From: CAZUSC01 sp964622915
GTDB taxonomy: Bacteria; Patescibacteriota; Andersenbacteria; UBA10190
Length of the DNA: 21,013 nucleotides
Assembly (NCBI GenBank): GCA_964622915.1
Contig: CAZUSC010000078.1
Coordinates: 1-21,013, forward strand
Direction of reading: 5' to 3'
The position numbers were made by a program, and so were the translations under genes. Each line of letters starts with the position of its first letter. Within the stretch, counting starts at the first letter, position 1. Under the pieces are notes generated by a model, which worked only from the letters and a program-made list of their open reading frames with translations, had not been told where the DNA came from and made no database searches. Positions 7,977 to 13,658 of this stretch are shown here, piece by piece.

Positions 7977-8005
7977 TTGCTCTCGAGGGGTGTGGTGCGT
8001 ACAAT
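7977..8005 (+). promoter_or_regulatory. Leaderless promoter of lepB
   Basis: TTGCTC (7977-7982), a 17-base spacer and TACAAT (8000-8005) are followed by six bases and a GTG start. The rest of the 220-base divergent gap (7792-7976) contains a small CCAGT/ACTGG hairpin near 7832-7845 and otherwise nothing I recognise. Confidence 0.5.
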
Positions 8006-8011
8006 GACTGT

Positions 8012-8644
8012 GTGAAGGAAAATGAGAACTTAATACAGCCTTCGTTTGGCCGAGCAATCGGCAGGTTTTTTTGGGAATTGGTAAAATCTTTTCTAATTGC
8101 GCTGGTTATTATTATTCCCATTCGTTATTACCTGGTCCAGCCATTTTTTGTACGGGGAGCGTCCATGGAGCCGGCTTTTGACGATGGGGAATACTTAATA
8201 ATTGATCAGTTGTCTTACCAATTCCGGGTGCCGCGGCGGGGAGAAGTAATAGTCTTTCGTTATCCGCTGCGTCCCTCACAGTTTTTTATTAAAAGAATAA
8301 TTGGCGTGCCCGGCGATACTATTCGCATTGCCGACGGTCAAGTTATTGTTAAAGATGAACGTCATCCGCAGGGAGCTATCTTAGACGAGGCCGACTATTT
8401 GCCGCCCACGCTGCGCACCGGCGGCCAGGTAGAAACTCAATTATCCGATAATGAATACTTTGTGTTAGGTGACAACCGTCCGGCCAGTTCTGATTCCCGA
8501 TCGTGGGGTGTTTTAACGGCCGACGAAATTATTGGCCGGGCATGGCTGCGACTCTTTCCGTTAACGCGGCGGGCAATATTTAGGCCGCTGTCTCCCGGTT
8601 TTATCGGTCTGCCCGAAACTAGTCCAGCGGCCTTCTTGCCATAG
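8012..8644 (+). CDS. lepB: Signal peptidase I
   Basis: This is a membrane serine protease that removes signal peptides from secreted proteins. The 210-residue protein has one N-terminal membrane helix (about 24-45), the nucleophile S51 in RGASMEPAF, the general-base K94 in FIKRIIGVPGD, and the conserved YFVLGDNRPASSDSRSWG box near 148-165. The start codon is GTG, placed six bases after a TACAAT -10, so the mRNA is probably leaderless. The C-terminus is hydrophobic and proline-containing but too short for a confident second membrane helix. A promoter for the next unit overlaps its stop codon. Confidence 0.95.
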   Translation: MKENENLIQPSFGRAIGRFFWELVKSFLIALVIIIPIRYYLVQPFFVRGASMEPAFDDGEYLIIDQLSYQFRVPRRGEVIVFRYPLRPSQFFIKRIIGVPGDTIRIADGQVIVKDERHPQGAILDEADYLPPTLRTGGQVETQLSDNEYFVLGDNRPASSDSRSWGVLTADEIIGRAWLRLFPLTRRAIFRPLSPGFIGLPETSPAAFLP

Positions 8645-8663
8645 TAGGCCATACTGGTATAGT
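8636..8663 (+). promoter_or_regulatory. Promoter overlapping the lepB stop codon, reading toward hisS
   Basis: TTGCCA (8636-8641), a 16-base spacer and TATAGT (8658-8663) predict a start near 8670, immediately before the left arm of the inverted repeat. The hisS transcript would then begin with that arm. Confidence 0.5.
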
Positions 8664-8674
8664 GTGTGATTTAC

Positions 8675-8836
8675 CATGCCCAGTAACAATACTTTACAAT
8701 CCTGCCTTTGGCAGGATGATGGGCGACATAAAGTTAGACACATCGTCAATCCAATGAATAAAACATTACTTAATTATAAGCTCTTAGTCGCTGGCTCGCT
8801 TCGCGTCGCCAGGTAAAGTAGTTGTTACTGGGCATG
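8675..8836. repeat. Inverted-repeat element upstream of and overlapping the hisS start
   Basis: The left arm (8675-8697, CATGCCCAGTAACAA then TACTTTAC) is the reverse complement of the right arm (8813-8836) apart from one inserted base. The ~115 bases between the arms carry an 8-bp hairpin ATCCTGCC/GGCAGGAT around 8699-8717 and a CTGGC/GCCAG hairpin around 8791-8812. In RNA this would be a closed stem holding two hairpins. The right arm covers the ATG at 8834, so pairing could hide that start. It may be a regulatory leader or a miniature inverted-repeat insertion; no target duplication is obvious. Confidence 0.65.
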
Positions 8837-10195
8837 CCTAAAAGCAACCAAAAGCCAGTCAAGAAACCTGGCCAAGAAGAGGAGCCGGAAATGCCTTTTA
8901 AGAGCAAGTATGTTGCGATCAGTAGCCCCCGCGGTACCCAGGACATCCTGCCGCAAGAACAGAAATATTGGGAATATGTCATTGAGAATGCCGTGTCTTT
9001 CCTGCGCGGCTGGCATTTTCAACCCTTAGAAACGCCCCTTTTTGAAGAAGCCGCTCTCTTCACGCGCGGAGTTGGACAAGACACTGACATCGTGCAAAAG
9101 GAAATGTTTGAACTAAAAGCGCGCGGCAAGGGTGCTCACTATGCCTTGCGCCCCGAGGGCACAGCCGCTCTGGCCCGTGCCTACATTGAGCACGGCATGC
9201 GCAGTTGGCCGCGGCCGGTTAAGCTGTACTACGTCGGATCTTTTTTCCGCTATGAACGTCCCCAGGCGGGACGGTGGCGCCAGCACCATCAGATTGGTCT
9301 AGAAGTTTTTGGCTCGCAAGCACCGATTACTGACGTGCAGATAATTTATGTGTTGCATTTGTTATTGAAGCAGCTGGGGCTAGAGAATTACGTTGTGCGT
9401 ATCAACAGCCTGGGTCTGCCTAAAGAGCGAAAAGAATATATTAAGTTGTTAAAAGAACACTATCGCCGCAGCCGACAAAAACTTTGTCGCGATTGCAAAG
9501 TGCGGTTGGTGTCTAACCCGCTGCGGTTGCTCGACTGTAAAGAAGAAAAATGCCAACAAGTTGCCAATTCTGCTCCCCGCATGCTTGATCATTTATCCGA
9601 GGAATCAAAAAAGCACTTCGAGTATATTTTGAACATGCTTGATAAATTAAGCGTGCCTTATGAAGTTGCCCCAGGGTTGGTGCGTGGACTGGATTACTAC
9701 ACCCATACGGTGTTCGAATTTGTCCCTCGTACTGCAGCCGAAGACGAAACCCCCCAGGCATTTGTTTCCGGCGGTCGCTATGACGGTCTGGTGCGAGAAC
9801 TTGGCGGTCGTGATACGCCGGCTGTGGGAGCGGCCATAGGGGTTGAGCGTTTAATTGGCCGTATCAAAGAAGAAGGCATTGAACTTACCATCACCGATCA
9901 ACCGCAAATCTATATTGCACAGCTAGGCGACCAAGCCAAGGTTACTGCTTTAGAAGTGATGAAAGAGTTGCGGGAGGCGGATATTCCTTTCGCCGAGAGC
10001 ATTAATCGTGATGGCATGCAGCCCCAACTAAAAGTTGCTGATCGTCTGAAGGTTCAGTGGGTAGTTATTATCGGCCAAAAGGAAGTACTCGATGACACTG
10101 TGATTCTGCGTAACATGGAAAGCGGCATGCAAGAGGTCGTTGACCGCTCGGCTTTAGTCAAAGAACTGCACAAGCGGTTGAACATGAGTGTTTAG
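8834..10195 (+). CDS. hisS: Histidyl-tRNA synthetase
   Basis: A class II synthetase that charges tRNA-His in the cytoplasm. From ATG 8834 it has 453 residues. Diagnostic blocks are SPRGTQDILP (near residue 31), ALRPEGTAALARAYI, motif 2 (FFRYERPQAGRWRQHHQ), the histidine-specific GLVRGLDYYTHTVFEF, SGGRYDGLV, motif 3 (AAIGVERLI) and a C-terminal anticodon-binding domain. The start is uncertain. ATG 8834 lies in the right arm of the inverted repeat. ATG 8891 has a Shine-Dalgarno AGGAG (8880-8884) at six bases and would remove a charged, poorly conserved extension of 19 residues. The reading frame also stays open to a TTG at 8822. Confidence 0.95.
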   Translation: MPKSNQKPVKKPGQEEEPEMPFKSKYVAISSPRGTQDILPQEQKYWEYVIENAVSFLRGWHFQPLETPLFEEAALFTRGVGQDTDIVQKEMFELKARGKGAHYALRPEGTAALARAYIEHGMRSWPRPVKLYYVGSFFRYERPQAGRWRQHHQIGLEVFGSQAPITDVQIIYVLHLLLKQLGLENYVVRINSLGLPKERKEYIKLLKEHYRRSRQKLCRDCKVRLVSNPLRLLDCKEEKCQQVANSAPRMLDHLSEESKKHFEYILNMLDKLSVPYEVAPGLVRGLDYYTHTVFEFVPRTAAEDETPQAFVSGGRYDGLVRELGGRDTPAVGAAIGVERLIGRIKEEGIELTITDQPQIYIAQLGDQAKVTALEVMKELREADIPFAESINRDGMQPQLKVADRLKVQWVVIIGQKEVLDDTVILRNMESGMQEVVDRSALVKELHKRLNMSV

Positions 10196-10200
10196 AAAAT

Positions 10201-10313
10201 AGTAATCAGTAACGAGTAACGAGTAATCAGTAACGAGTAACGAGTAACGAGTACGCAAGATCGCGTGTTCGCCGTTGATATTACTGGTTACGGGTTACTG
10301 ATTACTCGTTACT
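10201..10313. repeat. Heptamer array with inverted arms between hisS and the HIT gene
   Basis: The left arm (10201-10256) is eight phased heptamers of the AGTAACG/AGTAATC type. After a ~22-base spacer the right arm (about 10279-10313) is made of the reverse-complement type (GGTTACG, GGTTACT, GATTACT, CGTTACT). The arms can pair over most of their length as a long hairpin in DNA or RNA. No recognisable gene lies inside. Confidence 0.85.
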
Positions 10314-10328
10314 AATATATTTTGCTTT

Positions 10329-10358
10329 TTGAGTTTCGTCTTTTGAAAGATGTATAAT
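10329..10358 (+). promoter_or_regulatory. Leaderless promoter of the HIT gene
   Basis: TTGAGT (10329-10334), an 18-base spacer and a perfect TATAAT (10353-10358) are followed by six bases and ATG 10365. This favours 10365 over an upstream in-frame ATG at 10350, which would lie upstream of most of the -10 hexamer. Confidence 0.6.
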
Positions 10359-10364
10359 GAACAC

Positions 10365-10712
10365 ATGACCGACGAGTGTATTTTTTGCCGTATAGCTCGC
10401 GAAGAGACTAAGGCCGACATTGTCTTCGATGGTGGGGACACTATTTTTTTTCGGGATATCCATCCGAAAGCGAAGATTCACATTGTTGGTATTCCCAAAA
10501 AACACCTGTCGTCCCTCAACGACCTGCACGGAGATGATCATTCTCTAATTGGAAAACTGCTACATGAAGCCGGCCACGTGGCAGAAGAATTGGGCATAAA
10601 GGAAAGTGGTTATCGTGTGCTGACTAATGTCGGCCGAGACGCTGGGCAAGAAGTTCAGCACCTGCATTTTCATATTTTAGGCGGCGAGAGCTTAGGACCA
10701 CTGCGATGCTAG
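10365..10712 (+). CDS. HIT-family (histidine triad) nucleotide hydrolase
   Basis: HIT proteins hydrolyse nucleoside phosphoramidates and related nucleotides. The 115-residue product starts with ECIFCRIAREE, has the nucleotide-binding segment VFDGGDTIFFRDIHPKA, and ends with the histidine triad QHLHFHILGG containing the catalytic His. The first two Cys (CIFC) match the metal-binding N-terminus of the HINT branch. Five extra codons are possible from ATG 10350, but the TATAAT at 10353-10358 would then lie inside the gene. The stop codon TAG is the first three bases of a heptamer array leading straight into the next gene. Confidence 0.93.
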   Translation: MTDECIFCRIAREETKADIVFDGGDTIFFRDIHPKAKIHIVGIPKKHLSSLNDLHGDDHSLIGKLLHEAGHVAEELGIKESGYRVLTNVGRDAGQEVQHLHFHILGGESLGPLRC

Positions 10713-10758
10713 AAATTAGAAACTAGAAACTAGAAATTAGAAATTAGAAATTGGAAAT
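10710..10758 (+). repeat. Seven exact-phase heptamers filling the HIT-pilin gap
   Basis: Seven consecutive units (TAGAAAT, TAGAAAC, TAGAAAC, TAGAAAT, TAGAAAT, TAGAAAT, TGGAAAT) run from the HIT stop codon to the base before the pilin ATG, leaving no other spacer. Unlike several other arrays it has no inverted partner arm. Confidence 0.85.
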
Positions 10759-11196
10759 ATGAACGCGAAAAAGAGACTGATAGTCCGTAAATTAGGGTTA
10801 ATATATTTTCTGATTTCTATTTTCTTATTTTCTGTGCCAGTTTATGCAGCGATTATTCCTTGCGGGCCCAGACCCGGTCCACTGGCTCCTGGTGAAAATA
10901 TCAGCGGCTGCACACTGAAAGATTTTTTTCAATTACTGGTAAACATTTATAATTTCCTACTGGGTATGGCAGCCATAGTGGCCATCCTTATTCTCGTTTG
11001 GGGAGGGATTCAAATGTTTATTTATCACTATCAGGAAAGCCCGGAGGAGAAGTTATCTAGCGCCAAACTGACTATCACGCGGGCTATTTTTGGACTGGTG
11101 ATCATTGCGGCGGCCTATTTAATAGTCAACACGCTCCTCCTACTTCTAGGAGTGCAAAATCCGCAGAATTACTTTGGGGGAGCATTTTTTGGGTAG
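10759..11196 (+). CDS. VirB2-like type IV secretion pilin-type membrane protein
   Basis: The 145-residue protein has a signal peptide (positive 1-11, hydrophobic 12-28, likely cleavage after VYA at residue 30). Two extracytoplasmic Cys (35 and 51) follow, and then two membrane helices (about 62-88 and 107-131) separated by a short polar loop (YQESPEEKLSSAKLTITR). This layout of signal peptide plus two helices, with the WGGIQMFIYH segment, fits the T4SS pilin (VirB2/TrbC-like) proteins common in Patescibacteria. The assignment rests on architecture rather than on catalytic residues. No other secretion-system genes are in the window. Upstream sequence is only the heptamer array, with no Shine-Dalgarno. 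Confidence 0.65.
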   Translation: MNAKKRLIVRKLGLIYFLISIFLFSVPVYAAIIPCGPRPGPLAPGENISGCTLKDFFQLLVNIYNFLLGMAAIVAILILVWGGIQMFIYHYQESPEEKLSSAKLTITRAIFGLVIIAAAYLIVNTLLLLLGVQNPQNYFGGAFFG

Positions 11197-11227
11197 CAGA
11201 CCCTCTACCTTAATAGGACTGCTGGGA

Positions 11228-11256
11228 TTGCGGTTCCCTTGACCATACTTTATTAT
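11228..11256 (+). promoter_or_regulatory. Promoter of rpsU
   Basis: TTGCGG (11228-11233), a 17-base spacer and TATTAT (11251-11256) predict a start near 11262-11263. The transcript would carry a ~165-nt untranslated leader, unlike the leaderless genes nearby. Confidence 0.55.
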
Positions 11257-11261
11257 CATGG

Positions 11262-11426
11262 CAAGCTTTTTTAGAGGATTGTATTTGCGATCAGGTATAT
11301 AAAGGTAAAAAAGAACGGCAATTGAGTGATTTAGCCTGATCCCATTCTGGCAAGCCTACACAGACTCTTATTTTTCTTGGGAGGTGACGTGTTTACCCCG
11401 CCATCAGGCGGGGGACAACAGACAAT
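11262..11426 (+). promoter_or_regulatory. Structured 5' leader of rpsU with a displaced Shine-Dalgarno
   Basis: The leader contains a 7-bp helix GATCAGG/CCTGATC (11289-11295 with 11335-11341). An eight-base perfect anti-SD complement GGAGGTGA lies at 11380-11387, followed by a strong hairpin CCCCGCC/GGCGGGG (11396-11402 with 11407-11413). The SD is 39 bases from the ATG, too far for normal use unless the intervening hairpin brings it closer. Ribosomal-protein leaders are often autoregulated; that role here is inference. Confidence 0.45.
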
Positions 11427-11675
11427 ATGGTACAAGTGCGAAAGCGCGATAACGAAAGCAGCGATAGTCTGGTGCGTCGTTTTAGTCGTAAAGTTCAACA
11501 AAGTGGCGTCCTGCTGCAGGCGCGCAAGATACGTTTTTATCAGCGCAAAAAAAACAGGCGCAAAGTTCGGGATGCGGCCCAACGCCGCTCCGAATTACAA
11601 GCGGAACGAGAGCGATTAATAAAGTTGGGCGAGATTGACGAATTTACTCCGGTCAAAAGAAAGCCGCGATACTAG
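11427..11675 (+). CDS. rpsU: 30S ribosomal protein bS21
   Basis: bS21 is a small basic protein of the 30S platform near the anti-Shine-Dalgarno end of 16S rRNA and assists initiation. The 82-residue product has the family pattern VQVRKRDNESSDSLVRRF, RKVQQSGVLLQARKIRFYQ and a Lys/Arg-rich stretch. The C-terminal tail (ERLIKLGEIDEFTPVKRKPRY) is longer than in E. coli (71 residues overall). The ATG is chosen because the conserved VQVRKRDNES begins at once. The gene has its own promoter and a long leader. Its stop codon TAG starts the next repeat array. Confidence 0.9.
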   Translation: MVQVRKRDNESSDSLVRRFSRKVQQSGVLLQARKIRFYQRKKNRRKVRDAAQRRSELQAERERLIKLGEIDEFTPVKRKPRY

Positions 11676-11782
11676 AAAATAGGCAACTCGTAATCAGTAA
11701 CCCGTAACCAGTAATGGCCGACGGCCAACTTGTCGTGCGTTTTACTCGTCACCCGTTACTAGTTACCAGTTTCTATTTTCTA
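11673..11782. repeat. Heptamer hairpin array downstream of rpsU
   Basis: The outer arms TAGAAAATAG (11673-11682) and CTATTTTCTA (11773-11782) are perfectly complementary, and the first one contains the rpsU stop codon. Inside are heptamers of the AGTAACC/CGTAACC type (about 11691-11717) facing TTACTCG, TTACTAG and TTACCAG units (about 11744-11768). Two TTTCTAT units sit at the right edge. The whole block could fold as one long stem-loop, possibly stabilising or ending the rpsU mRNA. Confidence 0.75.
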
Positions 11783-11798
11783 TTTTCCAGTTTCTGAC

Positions 11799-11804
11799 TA
11801 CAAT
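11799..11804 (+). promoter_or_regulatory. -10 element before the TSP3 surface protein gene
   Basis: TACAAT at 11799-11804 predicts a start near 11811 and a ~25-nt leader to ATG 11836. A second hexamer TAAAGT (11823-11828) lies seven bases before the ATG and could give a leaderless transcript. No convincing -35 was identified for either. Confidence 0.35.
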
Positions 11805-11835
11805 GTAGAGTAGGTTATTCAATAAAGTTATTCCT

Positions 11836-12636
11836 ATGGCCGCACCGCCACCAAACTTGCCGTTATCAACTGGTGACAATCCGATTAATAAACCACTTCC
11901 TCCCGCCAACACACCGCCTTGGCCGGCGAGTACTGGACCAATCCCGATGCCGATTAAACCGACCGGGGGAGTGCCCGGCGGCGGACAGGATGCTCCTGAC
12001 CCCTTTGCCACAGGAGGGCTGCCAGGGGCGGCCACTCCCTCTGGTGCCACGAGCGTGTCTCCAGGCCCCAGTGTGGTAGAAAATACTTCCCCCATTGCAC
12101 CACCAGCCTTTCAGCATCCGACACCGCCGCGGCGCAGTCGCCGCTGGGTCATCATTATTGTCGGCACAGTAATTGTTCTACTCCTGCTGGGCGCTATTGG
12201 CGTTGTGGCAGCCCGGTTGCTGTTTCCCGCCAAAACTAGCCCCAATAATACCGAACCTACCCCTAGTCCCACTGCGGTTGGGCCCACAATCCTGCCAAGC
12301 GCGACTCCTACTCCTACCTCCGGGGCGCAAGCTGACATCGATGATCCTGATGGCGATGGTCTTACAAACGCTGAAGAGGAGTTTTATGGTACGGATCCGG
12401 AAGCAGCCGACACCGACAAAGACGGGTTTAATGATGGCGAGGAAGTGCGGGCGGGATTTGATCCATTAACTAACGGCAAGCTAGATTCAGACAGTGATGG
12501 TTTTGCCGATCCCGATGAGCGTGATTTCGGCAGCGATCCGTTTAACCCCGATACGGACGGCGATGGATTTAGTGACGGCAGTGAAATCAACAATGGCTTC
12601 AACCCTCTGATTCCTTCACCCGGTGACAAGCTGTAG
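11836..12636 (+). CDS. Single-pass surface protein with four thrombospondin-type-3-like calcium repeats
   Basis: The 266-residue protein has a Pro/Gly-rich, probably disordered cytoplasmic N-terminus (1-98), a basic stop and membrane helix (about 104-127, WVIIIVGTVIVLLLLGAIGVV), and a Pro/Thr linker (PTPSPT, ATPTPT). The C-terminal domain has four Asp-rich loops: DDPDGDGLTNAEE (169-181), DTDKDGFNDGEE (192-203), DSDSDGFADPDE (218-229) and DTDGDGFSDGSE (239-250). Such loops bind calcium in TSP3 and EF-hand-like domains. The likely orientation puts the repeats outside the cell. The function is unknown; adhesion or a structural role is only a guess. The stop codon is 12 bases before the ybeY ATG. 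Confidence 0.85.
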   Translation: MAAPPPNLPLSTGDNPINKPLPPANTPPWPASTGPIPMPIKPTGGVPGGGQDAPDPFATGGLPGAATPSGATSVSPGPSVVENTSPIAPPAFQHPTPPRRSRRWVIIIVGTVIVLLLLGAIGVVAARLLFPAKTSPNNTEPTPSPTAVGPTILPSATPTPTSGAQADIDDPDGDGLTNAEEEFYGTDPEAADTDKDGFNDGEEVRAGFDPLTNGKLDSDSDGFADPDERDFGSDPFNPDTDGDGFSDGSEINNGFNPLIPSPGDKL

Positions 12637-12648
12637 AATTTGGCGGCT

Positions 12649-13101
12649 ATGACGGTTCAGGTGCAGTGTCCAGACTTGCCCCTATCATTAGAGGAAACGC
12701 AGCGTCTGTGGCAAGCGGTGATAGATTGGTGCGCAGTCAGTGATGAAGCAGTTAGCGTGCGATGCGTTAGCCAAGCGACCATTCAGCAGCTAAACAAGCA
12801 GTATCGACGGCAGGACCGGCCGACAAACGTGCTAACGGTCAGTTATCCACCCTGGCCAGACAAAGCGGCGGGTACTGGCGTGCCGTCCGAACACGACGTA
12901 ACCATATGCCTTGCGGTTGCGCAGCGCGAGGCGACGCAGCGCAAGGTGGCCTTAAGGGACTATGTAGGCCTTTTGCTGGCGCACGCCTTTTTACATGCCG
13001 CTGGGCTGGATCACGAACGATCGCCGGCAGAGGCGGCAAAGATGCAACAAGCGGAACAGGAAATACTGCGGAAGGCTAAGCTAGCACCTCTTAATCTTTA
13101 G
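12649..13101 (+). CDS. ybeY: Endoribonuclease YbeY (rRNA maturation factor)
   Basis: YbeY is a zinc-dependent RNase involved in 16S rRNA 3'-end processing and ribosome quality control. The 150-residue product has the zinc-binding triad as HAFLHAAGLDHE, matching the family H-x3-H-x5-H spacing, though the usual Gly after the first His is Ala. An upstream segment, NKQYRRQDRPTNVLTVSY, matches the family (LN..yR..d.pTDVLSF). An in-frame TTG at 12640 is possible, but the ATG at 12649 is preferred. It starts just after the TSP3 gene, so translational coupling or cotranscription is likely. Confidence 0.93.
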   Translation: MTVQVQCPDLPLSLEETQRLWQAVIDWCAVSDEAVSVRCVSQATIQQLNKQYRRQDRPTNVLTVSYPPWPDKAAGTGVPSEHDVTICLAVAQREATQRKVALRDYVGLLLAHAFLHAAGLDHERSPAEAAKMQQAEQEILRKAKLAPLNL

Positions 13102-13127
13102 GCGACAAACGTGCTAAAATATACATG

Positions 13128-13162
13128 TAATTTCTAATTTCCAATTACTAATTTCTAAAAAA
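13128..13162 (+). repeat. Heptamer array running into the dgkA start
   Basis: Five phased units (TAATTTC, TAATTTC, CAATTAC, TAATTTC, TAAAAAA) end on the A of the dgkA ATG. A TAAAAT hexamer at 13115-13120 just upstream could serve as a -10 for dgkA. Confidence 0.7.
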
Positions 13163-13542
13163 TGCCCTACTGGAGTAAGAGCAGCACTTTCTGGCAAGCT
13201 TGCCGCAATGCTTGGCATGGTGTTTCTTTTGCGATAGAAAACGAATCGAACATTCGTCGGCAAGTTTTTATTGGCGTCGTAGCCATTATTTTGGCTTTAC
13301 TGCTGGCTGTTCCAGCCAGCAGTATCGTGGCGCTCCTGATTATTGTCACTATCGTCATTACGTTAGAATTAATTAATACGGCTTTAGAACGACTAGAGGA
13401 TGTCGTGCATCCAAATTTTCATATCGCCATCAAGCACTCCAAAGATGTGGGAGCGGCGGCGGTAATGATTGCCAGCTTTATGGCCGTCGTTGCCGGGCTT
13501 ATCATACTGCTGCCGCCCCTGCTTGCCCGGTTAAATATTTAG
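13162..13542 (+). CDS. dgkA: Diacylglycerol/undecaprenol kinase (DgkA family)
   Basis: A small integral-membrane kinase that phosphorylates diacylglycerol or, in many Gram-positive-like bacteria, undecaprenol for cell-wall lipid recycling. The 126-residue length is typical. WHGVSFAIENESNIRRQ near residue 20 matches the N-terminal amphipathic region. Three membrane helices follow, and ELINTALERLEDVV (about 73-86) is the active-site signature with the conserved Glu and Asn. It sits between ybeY and ftsA, a conserved neighbourhood in many bacteria. Substrate choice cannot be read from the sequence. Confidence 0.92.
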   Translation: MPYWSKSSTFWQACRNAWHGVSFAIENESNIRRQVFIGVVAIILALLLAVPASSIVALLIIVTIVITLELINTALERLEDVVHPNFHIAIKHSKDVGAAAVMIASFMAVVAGLIILLPPLLARLNI

Positions 13543-13564
13543 CGCACGCGTGGTTATAACCAGC

Positions 13565-13594
13565 TTGTTACCGCTCTGAAATTTCAGGTACAAT
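13565..13594 (+). promoter_or_regulatory. Candidate promoter of ftsA
   Basis: TTGTTA (13565-13570), an 18-base spacer and TACAAT (13589-13594) give a start near 13601 and a ~58-nt leader. A second possible promoter, TTGGCC (13611-13616) with TATTAT (13635-13640), lies closer to the ATG. No Shine-Dalgarno precedes ftsA. Confidence 0.4.
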
Positions 13595-13658
13595 ACAGTC
13601 CATTGCCGTTTTGGCCCAGATGAGCAAAAAAATTTATTATTGATTTCAGCATAGTTTC

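Noticed and set aside
7792..8011. Possible tRNA or riboswitch between the LCP gene and lepB
   Set aside because: No acceptor stem or T-loop sequence and no multi-helix fold was found; only a 5-bp hairpin and the lepB promoter are supported.
8676..8816. 46-codon frame between the arms upstream of hisS, as a leader peptide
   Set aside because: It has only two His codons, not a run, and its ends fall within the inverted-repeat arms. The repeat and hairpins explain the sequence better than a peptide.
11377..11619. Overlapping frame that would use the strong Shine-Dalgarno region before rpsU
   Set aside because: The frame overlaps bS21 in another phase, and its product has no family resemblance; bS21 is unmistakable in the frame starting at 11427.
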